NCBI GenBank assembly: GCA_000328365.1
Contig: KB306825.1
Coordinates: 26,722 to 90,721, forward strand
Length of the DNA: 64,000 bases
Source of the DNA: Capitella teleta
Lineage: Eukaryota > Annelida > Polychaeta > Capitellidae
Direction of reading: 5' to 3'
Shown here: in pieces, positions 24,001-33,400 of the stretch
Numbering within the stretch: position 1 is the first letter of the stretch
How the letters are laid out: every line of letters begins with the position of its first letter
Notes under the pieces: model-generated
What the model was told of the DNA's origin: nothing
Databases searched by the model: none
What the model saw: the letters and a program-made list of their open reading frames with translations, nothing else
Program-made: the position numbers and the translations under genes

Positions 24001-27000
24001 TTTTTGAATCTCCATCCATATCGGATTTTACCAATGTACTAGTGTGTGAGTGTGTCTTTAGGTGAGGATACAACTCTACCTGTCTTCGAATTTGATATCC
24101 AATACCTGCAGCGATACCTGAGCTATGCCCTCGAAACAACCACCTTTTTGTTTCAGTTCAAAATCGATCGCTTGCCATGATGGATGTGTGTAACAGTAGA
24201 TTAGGTCAGGGGTCATAACTCAGCTAGAAACAAAAGGAATTTTATGATTAAAAACATGCGTTGGGAGGTTAAGAGGTGAGTTATAAATTGGCATGAATAA
24301 CGACCTCGTCACGTAAACACCATTTCCTTAACCCTTTGTAAGAAAGCGTTTTTATGAAAATCCCAGAGTGGGTGTTAACATGGCTCTGTTTATTTTCACT
24401 CGTTTGTAAAAGGATCGCACGTGCCCGCTGCATTATCGCTCATGACCCTCTATTATCGCTCACCGACCACGTGGTTTTGAGAACGTCGACCAGGTGTGTG
24501 GTGGTCAGTAGGTCTAATCCATTGGTAGATTGTGCCTTGTAACTAACAGTACATAGCTGAACAGCCACATGCTTTCTTTTTCTGCTACCCCAGCTGTGTT
24601 TTTCTTACTGGGTGGTTCTCGTCAAGTAATCTCGTCACCTGTTCCGACAGTCAATCAACCTCCAAGGATATCTCAGCCGCAATTAAGCGCTCATTAAACG
24701 ATGCAACCGATTACAAACGAATAGCACTTTTATGTTTCGCCTGTCGTTTTTGGCTGCCATAAAACATGGGCGATATATGGTACCTCAAAGAGTGTTTCAC
24801 GCTTATTGGTTAGTTGGGTTTAGTTCTGTCATTTTTGTTCCGCCGTCAATGACTGTATGACAGCACCACTCCCACCAAAGATACAATTTCTCGTCCCGCA
24901 CACTGCTCTACAAGCACGTTTCCACCAACTAACTCAAGCAAACATATTATATTATATTAACCATATTAATCAACTGGTTAATAACTCTATATAAGTGTTT
25001 GACTTGCCTGCTTTTTTGTTCGATTGCGTTTTTCAACATTTCAGGAATCCACAAAACGCACTGAGTTCTATCAGCGGATACAGGGAATCATAACGGATCA
25101 TAGGACGTTATGATCCGTGTTTATGATGCGCTTTGAACTTCTTTTTTTCTCGGTTACAGATGTTGGGAGTTTCCAGGAGTGAAGCATGGCTAATTAATGA
25201 TTGTGTTTAATCAACAATTTTGTCTTTTTCCCTTGATGCAGCAACTACGCCTCCCAGCATAACCCAGCATCCAGGCAAAGAAATTGCCTTTAAGAAAGGC
25301 GAGCCTGTTCAGTTGCCATGTCAGGCCAGTGGCAACCCTACACCTGCGTAAGTGGGCAGTGATAATATTGTCCAGCCTTATATATAGCCACCGTGGTGAC
25401 GAGTGCTTGCATTGTGTCCATCATTTTGTTCGGGGCAACGATTCTGCTGGTAACGTTATGATTTATTGAATCATAACGCACCTGTTTCTTAAAGGACTGA
25501 TTACATGTTTTATTTTCAACTTGAATCTGACAGCAGAATCGGTGTGAAGTGCTTTGTTATCACTTACTTTGACAAAGTTGTCTTTCCTTCTTCATTTCTT
25601 CCATCTTTTCTTCTTTTTCTTTTTTTTTTTTATCGTTCAGTGGTGTCAAAATCCCGTTTTGTTTTTTTATTGTCACATTTTTTTGTTTCTCTTTCGTTTA
25701 TCAGTATCAATGCCCCCTCGCATTACCAAATGGCCCCCAAAGGAAGAGGCTTATCAGGAGAGCCAAGAGAATGGCGTTGTTCTGCCTTGCGATGCCTCGG
25801 GTGACCCGGCCCCAGTGTAAGTGATGATGTCATCGTTCTGTGACGTCACACGATGACGTCACGAGTGGCTTAGCTTCAAATGGAATGTAGGAGTGCTGTT
25901 ATAATTAAGCCTTTCTGACCCATTGACCCTTGCCCGGGGAATCATCTGCTTCCTAATGTTGCACTTTTTACCTAAGCTTTCATTGCACCGATTAATTTGG
26001 GGAAAAAATCACAATCAATCAAGTATTTCAGGGCTTCATGGTTTGTTAATTTGACCCTCGCTTCTAAGCAAATATATAATGATTCATTTAAGCAATATCA
26101 AGTAAGCTTCTTCCATTTTTTTTTCTTTCCTTTTTTTCTCTCCTATCCCCCAATGTATGCAATAACTCTTGAAACAAATTCTTACTAATGTATTCGTTTG
26201 GCATGTTTATTCCTCATAGTCTACTATTATCAAGAAATCCCATGAATGCTTATCTGTTTTATATCTCAATTTATAAACTGCATCGCCCTGATCAATGGAT
26301 GTAAACTTACTGAGCAGCAATATTGAAAAATTTCACTTAGGCCTTGGTTAAATTGGGATTCCTTATTTGAGATATCAAGTGATAACATTTCCTTTAACTG
26401 ATTGAGCTAACACACCTGACTCCTACCATACAATTTCTAGATTCCGTTGGGAGAAAGATGGAAATAATTTGACAGTTGGCGGCCCTGGTATCCAATATGT
26501 ACCTGGAACTGGATCCATCATCATTAATAAGCCCCAGCCTTCAGATGAAGGCATCTACCAGTGCTTTGCAACCAACACATTTGGAACTGCCCTCTCGACT
26601 AAAACACTGCTCAAGATGGCTGGTAAGAATCAGAATGCTTAGAATCATAGTGCGCTGGAAGAAAAGAAATGACAGAACCATAGTTCATACCTGAAACTAA
26701 TCATGATATTTCTCTGCAGTTCTGAATCCATTCAAAGTGAAAGATGCGAGTATTCACAGACCACAAGTTGGAAAAGCCCTTCAGCTGCGCTGCACACCAC
26801 CGTACAGTTACCCAGCTGGTTCTGTGTACTGGGGAACCAACCGACCTGGTTCCCGCCTCACTCCAATCGCCACAAATGACAGGATCGGTCTTGATTACGA
26901 TGGTGAGATTGGAATATTTTATGAAACTTTGAAGGAATGAAATAGAGAAACATCTAAATATTTTGTAGACCCTACTTACATGTACCTTTATATTATGTAA

Positions 27001-27431
27001 CTGTGATGGCTGAAGTTGCCATTCCACATCGAGGGTTTTATCTTTCACTGTTGAATGTCGTTAACATCCTTTGGAACTGTTTCTTAGGCAATTTTTACTT
27101 GGCCAATGTTCGTATGGAAGATTTTGCTGCTGCTGCGACATACTCTTGCCTTGTGAAGAATAGCGTCCTACGTTCTTTTGTCATCGGGGATGACAACAAA
27201 ATTATTCCTCAAGACGGTAATCTTTTAGGACAAGAAGGCAGATGTAACCAGCACTCTTATTGGCTGGTAGTATCCCGTGTGCTCCCAACCTCCCCTTTTT
27301 CAAAGACGGTAGTCACGTGATCAGATTGCGAATTTTCTGTATGCATATTTTTGCAAAACAATTTTCTCTATTGGCTTTTTTTCCAACACACCATGATCAC
27401 ATGACACTAGGTCGTTTTTTTTAAGAATTAC

Positions 27432-27462
<31 letters not shown>

Positions 27463-30400
27463 ACAGATATTAAGATAGTTGGTTATTGGGTATTATCATT
27501 TCTATGACACACCGAGGTATGCTAGCAGCCATGCAGTTGTGATTGGACGTCTGTCAGCCGATGACGAAGCATGCTGCACCCGACCTTACACGCCCCCTCC
27601 ACATTAACTGCTGACACTTTGTGCATGTTGTACTAATGTTGCCATTTACTCTTTGTGTCCCCCCACCCCCTCCTCCCCGACCATTAAAGGAAACTTATAC
27701 TTCGCTAACATTATGGAGGAGGACGAGTTGAGCGCAACTGGCAATTACGTTTGCCTCGTCAAAAACGACGTTCTGCACGGTCTCATGGAAGGTGACGTGC
27801 AGAAAATTGTCCCTGAGCGTCATGGAGGTATGTGTAGCCGGAATCGTCGCACCAGTAAAGCCAAAAACATGTTCCACACCACATTGCATGGGAATTTACT
27901 TGGACAAATTTCCTCGTTTTCTTGGCAATGTTTCAATTTTCAAGCTTTTTTTGAGCATTTTTTCGCCTCAAGTTTTAAATACCCTTGTGCTTTTTCTAGT
28001 AAGTTGCGTTTTCACCCCTTTCGTTCCTTGTGTGACTCTTATTTAATTTATTTAAAGACATGATATTCTTAATTCAAATTGTATACAAAGCAAGGCTGAT
28101 TATTCATCTGATATGCTAGTTCTCTAACTAATATTCAAATTTGTGTTTTATTTCAAGTCTCGTGCATGTTTATGTGTACCACAACATAGTTCTGCATCTT
28201 GGTTGGATTATTTATGCATGCTCACAACCACGTGAATTCATTCTACTTTAAAATTCTTTTGTCACCAATTACACCTCCCACCTTTAAACTTTCGAAAATT
28301 TGGTTACCCTAGGAACCCCTAGTTATGAGGCACCAAAGGTCGAATGGACGTCTGACATAGGCCCAGTTGTCATCCGTGGAGGCATGCTCAGAATGAAATG
28401 TATCTTCTCTGGATAGTAAGGCAGTGGCAACTCATGCAATAACTTCATTAATTATCTGCTAACTTCAGCCCCACACCAAGAGTAACGTGGAGACGTTTGC
28501 CACAAGGAACCGAAATGCCGAGATCGCATTTCTTCCCTGAAGAATCGGCCAACAAGGAATTAGTCATCAACAACGTTCAATTCGAAGACCAAGGAACATA
28601 CGAATGTAGTGCAAGTAACATGGATGGAGGATCAACAGTGTCAAGGAAGTTCAGCGTTCGGGTGCAGTCCATGCCATTCTTTATTGAGAAGCCAATGAAC
28701 GTTCATTCGTCCGAAGAAGAAAATGCAGAGTTCCTGTGCAAAGCAGGAGGCTCACCTCAACCCGAAATCTTATGGTCCATAAATGGAATTGCTGTTGAAA
28801 GTATGAGTCTATTCCCATTTCACCAAACAAATACTTGAAGTAATTCTTCCAGACTTACCCAGGGACTCCCGTCGGATAGTCACCCAAAATAGCATTACCT
28901 ACCGCAACCTTACATCTAGTGATGCACAGGTCATCCAATGCAATGCCACAAATAAGCATGGCTACATCTTTGCTAATGCATACCTTAATGTACTGGGTAA
29001 GTCGACATTGCCATCTAATCAGTTCTTCGATCATGGCAAGATCTCGTTTGCAGCTGAGGCGCCATCATTTATCAGAGCACCAGACGCCGTCACCAAAGCT
29101 GCCGTGTCTCAGGACATAACATTGATTTGCGAGGCCTTTGGGGCTCCCGATCCGGAAATCACATGGAAGAGGTGGAGGGAAGATGATAGCGGCCAAAAAT
29201 ACTTGGAACTTGTCCCAGGGCCCCCAAAGTTCCGCAAGAATCAGAAGAACCACTTGACAATAATCGTGAGTGCACGATAGAAAAGATAGAAATCATTGTT
29301 TCTGTCAAATTTAGGGTGTTTCATCTGATGACCAAGGAACGTACGAGTGTTATGCATCCAACAAGTTCGGTGATGTCGATGCCAGCGGTGACCTCATTGT
29401 CCGGGAACGCACCACAATTCACGAGCGACCACATGACGCAACTGTTAATGCTTCGACTGATGTAATCTTCAAATGCAATGCGACCACTGATGAACTGGAG
29501 GACCATAATCTCAAGTATGAGTGGCGTAAGAATGGGCGCCTGATTGACTTCCAGAGGGAAGGACGTCTCTCCATGAACATGAACGACCATTCCCTGATTA
29601 TCACTGGAGCTCAGGTTGAAGACTCGGCTGAGTACACGTGTGTTGCCGGCAATGGTCTGGACAATGACAGTATATCCGCCACACTCAAAGTCAAAGGTAT
29701 GTCAAGCTTTTTAAACAAAATCTAGAAAAACGAAAGAGTTGTTACACAGCCATTTGTGATCATGTTTGGCGTTTGTTACAGATGTTCCTGACCCACCCAC
29801 TGATGTTAACATGCGCAGCTGTGGATCCAACACTGCAGAGATCACTTGGACTCCAGGCAGTGACAATAACGTCCCAATCTCTGAGTACATTGTCTTCTAC
29901 AACACTTCATTCGATGCTGCCGGTGAATACACCGAGGGAGCCCGCGTTGATGCAAGCACACAACTGTCTGCGAAGGTCAAGTTGTCCCCTTGGGCAGAGT
30001 ACACGTTCCACGTCCAAGCGGTGAGTGCGATGGGCAAAAGTCCTCGCAGTGCATTCACTTCCAGCACCTGCATCACACCACAAAAAATCCCATATACAAA
30101 TCCTACTGGGGTTTGTACTGAAAGCCGGGCCCCTGACCAACTCGTAATTGTGTGGGAGGTAGGTTACGAAGTCAAGAACACCATCAGAAGTTTGTTTATC
30201 CATTCTCCCTCAGCCCATGCCACAAATGGAGCACAATGGTGAGGGATTTGCATATTTTGTCAGCTATCGTCGGAAGAACTATCCTGGCGCTCAAGAGATC
30301 TCGACCGAAGTCACTGACTGGCGTCAAACTGAATTGGTTGTCGGCAACCAAGAAATCTTCTCTGAGTACGAAATTTCAGTTCGTGCCAAGAACTCGAAAG

Positions 30401-33400
30401 GGTTTTCTCCTCCAGGAACTGTTGAATATAAAACTGGTTACTCAGGGGAAGATGGTGGGTTACAAGTACTGATACGTCCATAAACCTCTGATGGTTTCTT
30501 TCTTCAGTTCCTCTGGTGTCAGCACAAAATTTTGCAGTTGATGAGTCATCCATTAACAGCACAAGTGCTAGGTTTGTGTGGGATCCAGTTACAGAAGACC
30601 CAGCTATGATTCGCGGATTCTTCAAGGGTTATGAGGTGAGAATCAGCGAGTAAGTTCTAACATTTTACAGAGTTACATCCTCTCCCGGCAGATCCACTTC
30701 TGGCGTGCTAGCGATCCGGATGATGTCAGGATGCAGTCTGTCATCATCAATGAATGGAATCCCTGCCCTGCTCTCGTAGGGTCAATGAGACGTCGTCGTA
30801 GAGCCAGCCAAGTGTCTGCCCACACCAATGAGCTGTGGCCATACTCACGGATTACGGCTGGGGTCTTGGTGGCTAACGGTGGCAAAACTGGACCACTAAG
30901 TGATACGATCACCTTTGACACCCCAGAGGGACTTCCCTCCATAGTCAGAAATTTCAGGGTAACTGAGACAGGATCCCACCATCTCAAAATGGAGTGGGAT
31001 CCTCCACTGTTTGCCAATGGTGTTCTTCTTGGATACGTAGTCGGCTTCAGAACAGGTGAGTGTCTTGGAGCAATTGTGGAGTATAATGAACAATCATCTG
31101 CTTCTCAGCTCCTAGGGGTGATGAACCACTGGGTGACATGAACGAGTTGGATGTTAGCAACCCACTGCAGCTCTACAAGAAGGCTCTGAACTTGGAACCT
31201 GAGACTAGGTACCTTGTGTACATCTGGGCATTTACGGGTAAGGGTCGGGGACCTCGTGAATCGGATGAAGCACAAACCGGCCCTGAAAAAGGTGAGGTTG
31301 AAAAACATCAAAGGCCAAACACATGTTGATCTCTGACCTCTTGCAGCTCCTGACGCTCCTGGATTTGGTCCTTTTGATGTTGGTGATGACTTTGTGAACG
31401 TCTCTTTTGTCCCTACGGCTGATGGTGAAGATGTTGATAATCCTGGAAGTGAATTCTACATTGAGTACCGTCCTAGTGGTACGAATATTTTTGGACGATT
31501 CTAGTGACGTCATAATTTGTTTGAATTTTGTTTGTAGGAGAGGATGAATGGCAAAGTACTGACCCAGAAAAGGAACACAACTGGGTCAACGTGACTGGAC
31601 TGGAACCTGGTCAGCAGTACGAGTTCAGAATCGTCGCGAGAAATGGCGCCAAACAAGAAACAAGGTCAAAATCCAAGACTATCCTTGTTGGTCCTGATAC
31701 AAGTAAGTCGCTTACTTATTTTCTTATCAACTTAATATCGTACATGTGTTGATGTCGTCAATTTTATATCTTTAATTACCGAGAATATAATTTTAGCCTT
31801 ATAAGTATGTATGTACTTACGTTTTTATTGTGTGTGCAACATAACACCCCTTATTTTGAGCCCAAAAGTATATTCTTGTCGTATTATTGTATTTTCAGTT
31901 CCTGATCACGGTAATTTGATATTGTTTATGTTAACAGTTTGAGTTATGGTATATCACTAACCTCCTATAACTGAGTTGTATCATTCTTAATTTTCCTTAT
32001 TAACTTGGAACAAATTTCAGAGAAGAAATATATTATTCCGATGGGTAAGATATAGATTTAAATTACAATAATGTCAGAAAAAAAGAAGTCCCTCGCACTC
32101 TTGCACAATACTGTCAAGGTGCTCCGTTTGCTTTGTGCTTCATCAAGGTGTAACCTGCTTTTTAACCCAATCCAACGAGCTCTCTGACCTCAATGTGACC
32201 CCTGCTGGTAGTATTTGTGCATTGACAAACTGTCTGAAACGATAATGTAAATCTTTGTCGTGGAAACAAACACTATTAAAATTCTGCTGCACGAATGTAA
32301 ATCATTTGAAAATTGAAACTACTCACTGCTTATAAGCCTTCAACTTAAACTTATTTTGATTGGCTTGGATTCAATTAATTGTAAATATTATTTAATCAAC
32401 TCTGATAATTATGAACTCTGAAAATATATGAACTTTAATAACTAATGGTAAAATATTTACAGCTATACTTTTTAAGCTCTTCAACCAGTATCAACTGTGA
32501 TGCACGACCTACTTTATAATCATGGTTTTTAATTTTGCTTTGCTGTCAATTAACACGGTTTCATGTTTCTGTTTCATTTTTCTAATTTACTAATAATTAT
32601 TTGAGTCACTGCCTCGTGTCCACAGATTCGACTTTACGACCAATTATCGCCCATTATAAGTCTGACGGTGACAATAATGTTATTCACAACAATTAAGATA
32701 CTTCACGTACACCAATGCCTGAAATCGAGATCGTCTTGTTGTACTGCTGCACTACAGTACATGTAATGAACACAGTGTTATTATTTTATAAAGTGTTTTC
32801 GTTATCGCCACCAACCACATATCGGTGCACAGCACTGCGGTGTGAAATTCCCGAGCGTGGAATCGGCAAAACAGACCCACAGCAATAAAATCAATCGCCT
32901 CATATGCCGCTGTGGAAATCTGTCTGATTTCATTGGCTATCGTGTTTCGGATCAAACGAAAGTTAAGCCTCAAGCAGAGGGGGTCTGCAGGGAGCATAGA
33001 TCAGTACTCGGCTGTTCCATTTGACTCACTCACTCCCGAACACGTGGCTATAAAGCCGCGAAGTTCACTCGAGGATTCAGAATCCTGTGAAAGTGATCTC
33101 TGACATTCCGCGTAACATCTAACATCGGAACATCTATGCAACATGCCACCATCTTCGCTCGTTAACGACGCCCTCAATGCCGTGGACATTGTGGGCAGTG
33201 GCTCAGATGATGACGTCAATGTGGTCACCATCGACCACCCCTTGACCTTTGGGTGTGAACCGGCTGACCTCTGTTCTATTTCAGAGGAAGTACGAGAAGC
33301 GTCTGTGGCAACGGCTGGGTGGTTCATTGCCCTCATGATTATCATCATCTTCCTCCTTCTCATCCTCTTCATCGTCTGCCTCATCAAGCGAAACCGAGGC

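Noticed and set aside
31347-31478. Polypeptide join that would make FN3-5 a separate gene
   Set aside because: Phase-1 exons on both sides continue the same domain series in frame.
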